Assembly: GCF_014268495.2 (NCBI RefSeq)
Contig: NZ_CP077087.1
Span: forward strand, 2,421,501-2,485,500
From: Pseudomonas monsensis
GTDB lineage: Bacteria > Pseudomonadota > Gammaproteobacteria > Pseudomonadales > Pseudomonadaceae
Direction: 5' to 3'
DNA: 64,000 bases
The position numbers and the translations under genes are program-made. Positions 1 to 7,910 of the stretch are shown here, in pieces (the stretch's first letter is position 1; every line of letters starts with the position of its first letter). The notes beneath the pieces were generated by a model. It had not been told where the DNA came from and made no database searches. It saw only the letters and a list, made by a program, of their open reading frames with translations.

Positions 1-101
1 GGGCAGCGATGATCTACGCCAGTCAACGGCGGCAACTGAGCCTGATCCGTACGCCGGATCGACAAACCCTGGGTCCTCTGCTGGAGCAATTCGATGTTTG
101 A
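1..101 (+). CDS. C-terminal end of an unidentified protein (5' truncated)
   Basis: An open frame runs in from the left edge and stops at TGA 99-101. Only about 32 residues are visible and they carry no recognisable domain. The stop overlaps the start of the next gene by 8 bases, which suggests co-transcription and translational coupling with the receiver-EAL gene. The product cannot be named from this fragment. Confidence 0.55.
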   Translation, partial: AAMIYASQRRQLSLIRTPDRQTLGPLLEQFDV

Positions 102-1314
102 GCGTTTTTGCGAACGGCCACTGCGTGTGCTGGTACTGGAAGACCATGCTTTCCAACGCTCGGTGGCGGTCAACATGCTGCGTGCGCTCGGTTGCCGCGA
201 GGTGCTTGAAGCCAGTGACGGTGCCGAGGCGCTGGCGCTGCTGGAGTCTGTTGGCACGGTCGACGTGGCCCTGTGCGATCTGCAAATGGACGGCATGGAC
301 GGGCTTGAGTTTCTGCAGCGTGTGGGCGCGTCAGGGCAGGTCAAGTCAGTGATCATCAGTAGTTCGCTGTCGGCAGACTTGCGTCGGGCGGTGCATCAAA
401 TGGTGGCGCTGCTGGGCATGGATTTGCTCGGCGATGTCGGCAAACCCTTGCATGCGCAAGTGCTGGCGGATTTGCTCGACAAGGCGGTCAACCGTCCTGT
501 CACGCCATTGCCAGCTGCCACAGCCGTCACGCTGGCCAGTGAAGCGGCGGTGCGCCAGGCGCTGGCCGAGCAGCAATTGCATGCCTGGTATCAGCCCAAA
601 TTCAATTTGCACACGGGTGAGGTCTGTGGCGTCGAGGTGCTGTGTCGCTGGCTGCACCCGACCCGTGGAATTATTTCGCCGGCGCTGTTCATGCCGGTGC
701 TGGAGCGTTGTGGGTTGCTCGACGCGCTGTTGTTTACTCAGTTGGAGCAAGCGCTGCTGGTGCAGAGCAGTGCCCGCGAGCAAGGTTTTGCCTTGAACAT
801 CGCGTTCAATCTGCAAGCGACGCAGTTGGCCAGTGGTGAGCTGACGTCCACCCTGCTCAGCCTGCTGGCGCGCCACGCCAGTACGGGTGCAAGCCTGACC
901 TTCGAGCTGACCGAAAGCGGCTTGCTCGAAGCGCCGGCCACCAGCCTAGAAACCCTGGTACGCCTGCGCATGATGGGATGTCGCCTGTCGATTGATGACT
1001 TCGGCGCAGGGTTTTCCTCGTTGCAGCGCCTGTGTCAGTTGCCGTTCAACGAAATCAAGCTGGACGCTGATTTCATTCGCAACCTTGAGCATGAGCCCCG
1101 TTGCCGGGCGGCGATCAGCAGCACCCTGGCACTGGGCGAAACCCTCGGCATGAGCGTCGTGATCGAAGGTATCGAGACCGATGCGCAGCGCCGGGAACTG
1201 TTGGCGCTGGGTTGCACGCAGGGGCAGGGCTACTGGTATGCGCGCCCGATGTCCGGGGTCGACTTGCTGGGCTGGCTGCAGCAGCGCAACGAGCATCAGG
1301 CCAAGGATGAATGA
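94..1314 (+). CDS. Receiver-EAL response regulator, RocR-like c-di-GMP phosphodiesterase
   Basis: This 406-residue protein has an N-terminal receiver domain (about residues 10-130) and a C-terminal EAL domain (about 150-400). The receiver keeps the acidic pair (ED), the phospho-acceptor Asp62 (CDLQMDGMDG) and a Lys before Pro (GKP). The EAL signature reads EVL at residues 181-183, so the metal-binding Glu is kept while Ala becomes Val. FNLQ, ELTES, DDFGAGFSSL and EGIET, the other expected metal and catalytic motifs, are present, so c-di-GMP hydrolysis is likely. Domain order and length match P. aeruginosa RocR, and the RocA-like and RocS-like genes follow. In that system RocR antagonises RocA by competing for RocS phosphotransfer and degrading c-di-GMP. 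The ATG overlaps the preceding stop. Confidence 0.88.
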   Translation: MFERFCERPLRVLVLEDHAFQRSVAVNMLRALGCREVLEASDGAEALALLESVGTVDVALCDLQMDGMDGLEFLQRVGASGQVKSVIISSSLSADLRRAVHQMVALLGMDLLGDVGKPLHAQVLADLLDKAVNRPVTPLPAATAVTLASEAAVRQALAEQQLHAWYQPKFNLHTGEVCGVEVLCRWLHPTRGIISPALFMPVLERCGLLDALLFTQLEQALLVQSSAREQGFALNIAFNLQATQLASGELTSTLLSLLARHASTGASLTFELTESGLLEAPATSLETLVRLRMMGCRLSIDDFGAGFSSLQRLCQLPFNEIKLDADFIRNLEHEPRCRAAISSTLALGETLGMSVVIEGIETDAQRRELLALGCTQGQGYWYARPMSGVDLLGWLQQRNEHQAKDE

Positions 1315-1323
1315 CCGGGTTTT

Positions 1324-1337
1324 TAGGAAAGTTCCTA
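1324..1337. promoter_or_regulatory. Perfect dyad TAGGAA-AG-TTCCTA upstream of the pseudo-receiver gene
   Basis: A 6-2-6 perfect inverted repeat lies just after the EAL gene and 67 bases before the next start. It resembles boxes bound by NarL/FixJ-type regulators such as RcsB. The RocA-like regulator encoded 650 bases downstream is a plausible binder. This is inference from symmetry and position only. Confidence 0.4.
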
Positions 1338-1404
1338 CAGATCCGGGCGGAAGGCCTACGTAGCCTTGCCCGACCCAGAAACCGACTTCACCGGGAGATT
1401 GACC

Positions 1405-1848
1405 ATGATCAACAAAGCCCTGCGCATCCTCATCGCCGACCCGCAGCATTTTTACCGGATGAACACCGAGCGACTTTTCAATAACCTCGGTTACTACCGG
1501 GTTGCGCCGGTGCAGACCCTCGCGGAGTTGCTGACCCTGGTCGATTACGGCTGCGAACCCTTCGACGCCGTAGTGATCAACGCCGACCTGGCGACCGGAG
1601 CGCTGGACCTGCCGGGGTTTTTCCTGAATAACCCGCAGGTTCGTCATGCGTTGATCTACAACGAGGCTTCGGCGCCGTTGCAGACGGCCCTGGGTTTTGC
1701 CCAGGACAACGTACAGATCAGTCATGCGGCGTCGCCCGGCGCCTCGGCGATCAAACAGTTGATGGCGCTGGTCGATGCCCCCGACAGGTCGCGGGATGCG
1801 CCGGTCTGGCAGCTGGAGTCGGGCGCTCGGCGTCGGGCTTATGCATAG
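1405..1848 (+). CDS. Stand-alone degenerate receiver-like protein
   Basis: The ATG at 1405 follows a GGGAG ribosome-binding site by 7 bases. The 147-residue product opens with a receiver-like beta strand and helix (ILIADPQHFYRMN) and has the spacing of a CheY fold over about residues 5-125. The catalytic positions look lost. The acidic pair is AD followed by Pro, the strand that should end in the phospho-acceptor Asp reads DAVVIN, and the Thr and Lys positions have no clear match. It is probably a phosphorylation-independent pseudo-receiver. It sits between the RocR-like and RocA-like genes, so it may titrate or bridge partners of that phosphorelay. A start at 1366 would add 13 residues but has no ribosome-binding site. 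Confidence 0.72.
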   Translation: MINKALRILIADPQHFYRMNTERLFNNLGYYRVAPVQTLAELLTLVDYGCEPFDAVVINADLATGALDLPGFFLNNPQVRHALIYNEASAPLQTALGFAQDNVQISHAASPGASAIKQLMALVDAPDRSRDAPVWQLESGARRRAYA

Positions 1849-1865
1849 AATGTCGCTGGCGGCAA

Positions 1866-1881
1866 CTGTCAGACCTGACAG
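1866..1881. promoter_or_regulatory. Perfect dyad CTGTCAG-AC-CTGACAG before the RocA-like gene
   Basis: A 7-2-7 perfect inverted repeat lies 17 bases after the pseudo-receiver stop, in the 135-base gap before the response-regulator gene. No T-tract follows, so it is not a classic terminator. An operator for a dimeric regulator is the simplest reading. The binder is unknown. Confidence 0.4.
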
Positions 1882-1983
1882 GTGATTCACTCGCTGATTC
1901 GTGTAACAGTCCTTGCGCAGCCACTGCGTCCGGATCCACTGACGCCGTTGGTCTTTTCGCCAGGTTTGTCATCGGGAGTGGAC

Positions 1984-2610
1984 ATGAAGTCAGCGCTGAT
2001 CGTCGACGATCATCCGGTCGTACGGGCCGCCATCCGGATCGTGCTGCAAGCCGAAGGTTTCAAGGAGATTCACGAAGCGTCCAATGGCAACGAGGTGGTG
2101 GCGCTGATCCGCGAGCATCAGCCGAAACTGGTCGTGCTGGACCTGCGTTTGCCGGCACTCGACGGGCTGGAGGTGATGACGCGGATCAGGGCCAACGATC
2201 TTGATTGCCGGGTATTGGTGTTCAGTACCCACGATCCGTTGTTTTATCAGGAGCGTTGCCTGCGGGCCGGGGCGATGGCCTATGTCACCAAGACCAATCA
2301 ATTGCAACAGCTGCACAAGGCCATCCAGGCCGTCATGTCCGGCTACACCTATTTTTCCGCACTGCCGGACAGCGCCAGCACATTGAATGCCGTGCAAATC
2401 ACCGAAAAGCAGATGATCGATCAGCTCTCCGACCGTGAGCTGAACATTTTCGAGCAATTGGGGCAGGGCAAGCCGAACAAGACGATTGCCGAGGACATGC
2501 ACCTGAGCCATAAAACCGTCAGCACCTATAAAACCCGGCTGATGAAAAAGCTCGGGATCAGCTCGGCGGTGCACTTGCGTGACTTCGCCAAGCGCAATCA
2601 TTTGATCTGA
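1984..2610 (+). CDS. LuxR-class response regulator, RocA/BvgA/EvgA-like
   Basis: This 208-residue protein has a receiver (1-120) and a LuxR-type helix-turn-helix (about 145-205). It keeps VDD at the acidic pocket, phospho-acceptor Asp53 in VVLDLRLPALDG, Thr in FST and Lys in VTKTN. The output domain carries LSDREL and GKPNKTIAEDMHLSHKTVSTYK, typical of the NarL/FixJ family. The ATG at 1984 is preceded by GGGAG. The sensor kinase gene begins 9 bases after its stop, so the two are surely one operon. By family it is the DNA-binding partner of the BvgS-type kinase; in P. aeruginosa RocA1 controls cup fimbrial genes. No fimbrial operon is visible here, so its targets are elsewhere. Confidence 0.9.
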   Translation: MKSALIVDDHPVVRAAIRIVLQAEGFKEIHEASNGNEVVALIREHQPKLVVLDLRLPALDGLEVMTRIRANDLDCRVLVFSTHDPLFYQERCLRAGAMAYVTKTNQLQQLHKAIQAVMSGYTYFSALPDSASTLNAVQITEKQMIDQLSDRELNIFEQLGQGKPNKTIAEDMHLSHKTVSTYKTRLMKKLGISSAVHLRDFAKRNHLI

Positions 2611-2619
2611 GCCAGACAC

Positions 2620-5600
2620 ATGAAGCTCGCAGGTGGTGTTGTCTGGCTGTGGCTGATGGTGGCGGGGGCCTGCTGGGCGAGCGAGGCGCCACCGGTACTG
2701 GACATCCTCACCCGCAGCGGTCTGGAGCATGTCCAGCTGCCCCTGGACGAACAGGACCGGCAATGGCTGCGCGAGCATCCCGTTTTGCGCATGGGGATTT
2801 CCGGGCCCGACTACCCGCCGTTCGAGATCAGCCGCAATCAACATGAGCTGGAGGGGCTCACGGCTGACTACGCTGACCTGTTGGCGCAACTGCTCGGTGT
2901 GCGGATCGAAGTGCGCCGGTACGCCGACCGGGAGGCGCTGATGAGCGCGCTCAAACGCGCGGATCTCGATCTGTTGGGCACCTCCAATTCGTTTGAAACT
3001 GCCGACCCGGACATCGTTCTGTCCCGCGCCTATGCCGAAGATCAGCCCATGCTGGTCACCCGGTTCGACGAACTGTTAACGATGGGCCTCGAAGACAAAC
3101 GCGTCGCCATGGTCGAAGACTATTTGCCGCTGGCGAATGTACAGGCGTTATACCCACGCGCACGGATACAGCGTTATGCCTCGGCGATGGATGCGCTGGG
3201 GGCCGTGGCGTTTGGCGCAGAAAACGTTTATCTGGGCGATCTGATCAGCGCCAACTACTTGATCAATACCAATTACCGCAACGACCTGCACCTGGCCGGG
3301 CCGGCGGGGCTTGACGCCAACCCCTTCGGTTTTGCCTTGTTGCGCAGCGATGTGCGCCTCAAACGCATCGTCGACAAGGCACTGGCGGCGATTCCCGGCG
3401 AGCAGCGGCAACGCATTGAGCTGCGCTGGAGCGCCGGTCCTGCAGAGATGGCGGGGCAGTCCCGGGTTCAGCTCAGTGCGACCGAGCAGCAATGGCTGGA
3501 TCAGCATCCGCTGGTGCGGGTCGGCGCCATCGAAGATTTCGCGCCGCTGACTTTTTTTGATGCCGACGGCCGTTTCAGCGGGTTGGGCGCGCAACTGCTG
3601 AGCCTGATCAGCCAGCGCAGCGGGTTGCAATTCGCGATCGTGCGCGGTGCTTCGCTGGATCGCCAGATCGAGCAACTGAAGGCCGGCGACCTCGATGTGT
3701 TGCCTGTGGTGACGCCCAGCAGCGAGCGCGAAAACGAGCTGCAATTCACCCGCGCCTACCTGAACAATCCGTTTGTGCTGGTCAGTGCGGTAGCGGCGCA
3801 GAGTCCGCGCACCCTCGACGATCTGGTGGGCAAACGCGTGGCGATTTATCGCGGTCACCCGTTACGCAACTATCTGCTGGAACGGGTACCGCGCATTCGT
3901 CTGGTCGACGTCAGAAGCCCTGCCGAAGGCATGGAGTGGATTGCCAGGGGCCAGGTCGATGCGACGGTGAGTTCATTGCTGGTTGCGCGTTTTCTGATTG
4001 CCCACCAGTACCGCGAGCGCCTGCGCATCATTGGCACCGTCGGCGACCAGCCGGCCCGCATTGCCCTGGCCACTGCTCCGCAGGCGCCGCTGCTGCATTC
4101 GATCCTGAACAAGGCCCTGCTGAGCATCGCCCCGCAACAGATGGACGAACTGGTCGAACGCTGGGGCAATGATGTGGTGGTGGAGGACAGTTACTGGCTG
4201 CGTCATCGTCGCACCATTGTGCTGGGTTTTGCCGGTGCGGCGGGTCTGTTGGTGCTGGCGCTGGGCTGGATCGGTTTTCAGCGCTGGCAGATTCGCCAGC
4301 GCCAGCAATGGTTGCAGCAATTGCAGGATGCCAAGGACATCGCCGACGACGCCAATCGGGCCAAGACCACGTTTCTGGCAACCATGAGCCATGAAATCCG
4401 TACACCGATGAACGCGTTGATCGGCATGCTCGAACTGGCCCTGAAGCGGGCCGAAGAGGGCGTGACCGATCGCCTGGCGATTCAGGTGGCCTCCAATGCC
4501 GGGCAGCAATTGCTGGCGCTGATCGGCGATATTCTCGACATTGCCCGCATTGAGAGCGGGCATTTGTCCATCGCCCCGGAACGGGCCAATCTGCGTGAAC
4601 TGGTGGTGTCGGTCTGTCGGGTATTCGAAGGCCTAGCCCGGCAGAAACGCTTGCTGTGGCACATCGAACTCGATGCACACAGCGACGTTGAGGTGTTGAT
4701 CGACCCGACGCGTTTCAAGCAAGTGCTGTCGAATCTGCTGAGTAACGCGATCAAGTTCACCGACACCGGCGAGGTGAGCTTGTGGCTGGCGGTAAGGCCC
4801 TCGACGGCCGAGCGACTGGCGGTGAACGTGGTCATTCAAGACAGCGGCATCGGCATCGCAGCGCAGGATCGGCAGCGGCTGTTCAACCCGTTCGTCCAGG
4901 CGCGCAATAGTCCCCAGTCGGCGCGCAGCGGCTCCGGACTGGGCCTGGTGATCAGTCGCACGCTGTGCGAAATGATGGGCGGTACGTTGCGCCTCGACAG
5001 CGAGCCGGGCCAGGGGACGCAGGTGGAGGTCAGCCTTGAGCTGCCAGTATTGACGGCACTGGAGCAGCGCCCCGCGACGCCTGAAACTCTGCGCGTGGCA
5101 TCGTGCTCGCTGCAGGTGCTGGTAGTCGACGATCATCCGGTGAATCGGCTGTTGTTGTGTTGGCAACTGAGTGAACTGGGGCACCGCACGGTCGACACCG
5201 AGGATGGTCATGAAGGTCTGGAACGCTGGCGGGCGCAGTCATTCGATGTGGTGATCACCGATTGCAACATGCCGCGGCGCAATGGCTATGAACTCGCCCG
5301 GGCCATCCGTGCCGAAGAGACTACGACGGGGCGCCGGCCCTGCCTGATCCTCGGGTTTACCGCCAATGCCCAGGTCGAGGAGAAGCGTCGCTGCCTTGCG
5401 GCGGGTATGGACGAATGCCTGTTCAAACCGATTCGCTTGCACGATCTGGCACAGGCGCTCGAGGGCGCCAGTCATGACGGCGGACAGCTTGAACCCACCG
5501 AGGACATTGTTCCGGTAGACATTGATCTGAGTACGCTGGAGCAGATGGCCGGCGAGGATCACGCGCTGATTGCGCGTCTGCGCGAAGAAGTGTTGAACAG

Positions 5601-5838
5601 CCTGCATCACGACCTGCAACGCCTTGAGCGGCTGAGGCCCGGGCGGGATCCGGAAGGGCTGCGCGAGCTGGCGCATCACATCAAGGGCGCCGCCCGCATG
5701 GTCGGCGCGGCGCGGCTGGTGGCGGCGTGCGACGAACTTGAGCAGGTCAGTCGCGGCGCCGATACCGAACCTGTAGTCAGTGCGGTCCATGTGTTGCGCG
5801 AGGCCATGAACGCTCTCGCGCAGCGTCTTCAGGCCTGA
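2620..5838 (+). CDS. BvgS/RocS-type unorthodox hybrid sensor kinase
   Basis: This 1072-residue inner-membrane phosphorelay kinase begins with a signal peptide (1-21). Two periplasmic Venus-flytrap (SBP_bac_3) domains follow at about 45-270 and 285-510, then a transmembrane helix near 535-555. The cytoplasmic part has a HisKA domain with His591 (SHEIRTPMN), a HATPase domain (N box SNLLSNAIKF, GSGLGL), a receiver with Asp881 (VITDCNMP) and an Hpt domain with His1019 (HHIKG). This gives a complete His-Asp-His relay to the adjacent response regulator. No PAS domain is evident between the membrane helix and HisKA, unlike Bordetella BvgS. The ligand cannot be read from sequence; flytrap domains of this class bind small metabolites or ions. 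Confidence 0.92.
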   Translation: MKLAGGVVWLWLMVAGACWASEAPPVLDILTRSGLEHVQLPLDEQDRQWLREHPVLRMGISGPDYPPFEISRNQHELEGLTADYADLLAQLLGVRIEVRRYADREALMSALKRADLDLLGTSNSFETADPDIVLSRAYAEDQPMLVTRFDELLTMGLEDKRVAMVEDYLPLANVQALYPRARIQRYASAMDALGAVAFGAENVYLGDLISANYLINTNYRNDLHLAGPAGLDANPFGFALLRSDVRLKRIVDKALAAIPGEQRQRIELRWSAGPAEMAGQSRVQLSATEQQWLDQHPLVRVGAIEDFAPLTFFDADGRFSGLGAQLLSLISQRSGLQFAIVRGASLDRQIEQLKAGDLDVLPVVTPSSERENELQFTRAYLNNPFVLVSAVAAQSPRTLDDLVGKRVAIYRGHPLRNYLLERVPRIRLVDVRSPAEGMEWIARGQVDATVSSLLVARFLIAHQYRERLRIIGTVGDQPARIALATAPQAPLLHSILNKALLSIAPQQMDELVERWGNDVVVEDSYWLRHRRTIVLGFAGAAGLLVLALGWIGFQRWQIRQRQQWLQQLQDAKDIADDANRAKTTFLATMSHEIRTPMNALIGMLELALKRAEEGVTDRLAIQVASNAGQQLLALIGDILDIARIESGHLSIAPERANLRELVVSVCRVFEGLARQKRLLWHIELDAHSDVEVLIDPTRFKQVLSNLLSNAIKFTDTGEVSLWLAVRPSTAERLAVNVVIQDSGIGIAAQDRQRLFNPFVQARNSPQSARSGSGLGLVISRTLCEMMGGTLRLDSEPGQGTQVEVSLELPVLTALEQRPATPETLRVASCSLQVLVVDDHPVNRLLLCWQLSELGHRTVDTEDGHEGLERWRAQSFDVVITDCNMPRRNGYELARAIRAEETTTGRRPCLILGFTANAQVEEKRRCLAAGMDECLFKPIRLHDLAQALEGASHDGGQLEPTEDIVPVDIDLSTLEQMAGEDHALIARLREEVLNSLHHDLQRLERLRPGRDPEGLRELAHHIKGAARMVGAARLVAACDELEQVSRGADTEPVVSAVHVLREAMNALAQRLQA

Positions 5839-5842
5839 GCGA

Positions 5843-6646
5843 TCAATCCCAGACCGGCGCAATGCCTTTCGGGCTGGTCAGGCGATGACCGCGTTCCAGC
5901 GTGGCGATCTGCGCCATGTCCGCGTCACTCAGGGTCAGCGCAACGGCCCCCATATTGCTCTGCAGGTTGGCGCGTCGGGTTGACGATGGAATCACCGCAT
6001 ACCCCGATTGCATGGCCCAGGCCAGGGTGACTTGTGCCGGTGTGGCGTGCAGGCGTTCGGCGATTTGCTGGATCAGCGGGTCTTTCAGGACTTCGCCATA
6101 CGCGAGGGTCATGTACGAGGTGATGTGGATGCCCTGGCTTTTGGCAAACCCGACGACTTTGCGGTTTTGCAGGTACGGGTGCAGTTCGATCTGGAGGGTG
6201 GCAATGTTGTCGGCGCCCACGGCTTCAATCGCCTGTTGCATCAGTTCGATGGTGAAGTTGGAGACACCGATCTGCCGGGTCAGGCCCAGACGCTTGGCTT
6301 CCAGCAATGCCCCCATGAATTCGGCGACCGGCACCTGATCGTCAGGCGATGGCCAGTGGATCAGTGTCAGATCGAGGTAGTCGGTCTGCAGTTTTTGCAG
6401 GCTTTCCTTGAGGCTTTCGATCAGGCGATCCCCGGCGAAATTGGCGATCCAGATCTTGCTGGTGATGAATAACTCATCACGCGCAATGCCGCTGGCGGCG
6501 ATGGCCTGGCCGACCTCGGCCTCATTCTCGTAAATCTGTGCGGTGTCGATGGCCCGGTAACCGAGCTCAAGCGCGGTGCTCACCGAATCGATGACCACCT
6601 GACCTTGCAGGCGAAACGTACCCAGACCAAAAGCGGGAACAGACAT
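5843..6646 (-). CDS. dkgB: Aldo/keto reductase, 2,5-diketo-D-gluconate reductase B type
   Basis: The 267-residue protein has the same length as E. coli DkgB and reads very similarly through its opening (PAFGLGTFRLQ) and IHWPSP segments. The aldo/keto reductase tetrad is visible: Asp in AIDTAQIYENE, Tyr in the same motif, Lys in TSKIW and His in LIHWPSP. IPSST near the C-terminus belongs to the NADPH site. It is a soluble NADPH-dependent carbonyl reductase acting on 2,5-diketo-gluconate, methylglyoxal and other aldehydes. The start at 6646 gives the family N-terminus; upstream codons in frame are non-conserved. It converges with the sensor kinase gene with only 4 bases between stops. Confidence 0.93.
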   Translation of the reverse strand: MSVPAFGLGTFRLQGQVVIDSVSTALELGYRAIDTAQIYENEAEVGQAIAASGIARDELFITSKIWIANFAGDRLIESLKESLQKLQTDYLDLTLIHWPSPDDQVPVAEFMGALLEAKRLGLTRQIGVSNFTIELMQQAIEAVGADNIATLQIELHPYLQNRKVVGFAKSQGIHITSYMTLAYGEVLKDPLIQQIAERLHATPAQVTLAWAMQSGYAVIPSSTRRANLQSNMGAVALTLSDADMAQIATLERGHRLTSPKGIAPVWD

Positions 6647-6784
6647 TGATGACTCCAGGGTTGCAGTGGGAATGGGCCGGAGTATCCGCGTCGACTTCCT
6701 TGAGAAAAACCGCCGCTGAGGCAAAGCACTGTTGACTGCGAGGCACGAATCTTTTTCGGGAGTTGTGTCGTCCGGGCTGACCCC

Positions 6785-6804
6785 TTCGCGAGCAGGCTCG
6801 CGAA
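6785..6804. repeat. Single REP hairpin
   Basis: TTCGCGAGCAGGCTCGCGAA is a solitary REP core of the GAGCAAGCTC family. It lies in the 263-base gap between dkgB and the pirin gene. The rest of that gap shows no gene. Confidence 0.75.
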
Positions 6805-6909
6805 TTGTCCTGTTTATGGAACGCAAAAACTGTTTTTTGCCGTCTAGTGCATGAATGTTCATGAATATAAGCTCAATTCAATGCGTCATTCATCAAATTG
6901 GAGATAACC

Positions 6910-7776
6910 ATGAAAAACATCATCGGCATCTACACCAGCCCGCGCGGCCACTGGGTCGGCGATGGTTTCCCGGTTCGCACGCTGTTTTCCTACGACAACC
7001 TGGGCAAACACATCAGCCCGTTCCTGCTGCTCGACCATGCCGGTCCCGCGCATTTCACCCCGACCACCGAGCGACGTGGCGTGGGTCAGCATCCGCACCG
7101 TGGTTTTGAAACCGTGACGATCGTGTACGAGGGCGAGGTGCAGCACCGCGACTCCACCGGCAGTGGCGGCACCATCGGCCCGGGCGATGTGCAATGGATG
7201 ACCGCCGCTTCCGGGATCCTGCACGAGGAGTTCCACTCGGATCGCTTCGCCAGAACCGGCGGCAACCTGGAGATGGTCCAGTTGTGGGTCAACCTGCCGG
7301 CCAAGGACAAAATGGCCGCGCCGGGTTACCAGACGATTCTCGATGGCGCCATCCCGAGCATCGCCCTCAAGGACGACGCCGGCCATCTGCGCCTGATCGC
7401 TGGCGAATTCGATGGCCGCAAAGGGCCGTCGCGCACCTTCACCCCTATCGACGTCTGGGACCTGCGCCTGAATGCCGGCAAGTTGCTGACGCTGGATCTG
7501 CATGAAGGCCGTAACACCGCGCTGGTGGTGTTGAAAGGTTCGCTGCAGGTCAACGGCCTGGAGTCGGTGCGCGAAGGGCAGTTGGCGCTGTTCGAGCGTA
7601 ACGGCCATCAGTTGACCCTCGAAGCCAGCGAAGACGCCGTGGTGTTGCTGCTCAGCGGCGAGCCGATCGACGAACCGATCGTCGGTCACGGCCCGTTCGT
7701 GATGAACACCGAGCAGGAAATCCACCAGGCCTTCGCCGACTTCCAGTCCGGACGTTTCGGCCAGATGCATTCCTAG
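6910..7776 (+). CDS. Pirin family cupin protein
   Basis: This 288-residue bicupin has the pirin signature: FLLLDHAGP, then QHPHRGFETVTIVYEGEVQHRDS, then GDVQWMTAASGILHEE. The histidines (HPHRGFE and LHEE) form the metal site of the N-terminal cupin. A C-terminal pirin domain follows from about residue 175. Bacterial pirins range from quercetin 2,3-dioxygenases to regulators of pyruvate metabolism, so the reaction is uncertain. The ATG at 6910 follows GGAG by 7 bases; an in-frame TTG 12 bases upstream is less likely. It stands alone in its transcription unit. Confidence 0.88.
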   Translation: MKNIIGIYTSPRGHWVGDGFPVRTLFSYDNLGKHISPFLLLDHAGPAHFTPTTERRGVGQHPHRGFETVTIVYEGEVQHRDSTGSGGTIGPGDVQWMTAASGILHEEFHSDRFARTGGNLEMVQLWVNLPAKDKMAAPGYQTILDGAIPSIALKDDAGHLRLIAGEFDGRKGPSRTFTPIDVWDLRLNAGKLLTLDLHEGRNTALVVLKGSLQVNGLESVREGQLALFERNGHQLTLEASEDAVVLLLSGEPIDEPIVGHGPFVMNTEQEIHQAFADFQSGRFGQMHS

Positions 7777-7910
7777 CCTAAAGCTGTGTAGGGGCAGCGG
7801 CAGGTTTTTTTGTTCCCAGTGAGATCGTGTTCATCCGCTGAAATCAATTGCTCCTACACTTGCCCAATCTGTGCGATCTTCTCGCGATTGGCCCCCGTCG
7901 GAGTTGTTTG

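Noticed and set aside
7787..7859. GTGTAGG ... CCTACAC inverted arms after the pirin gene
   Set aside because: The arms are short and about 58 bases apart, with a T-run inside rather than after the stem. It may be a decayed REP pair but cannot be supported as a terminator.
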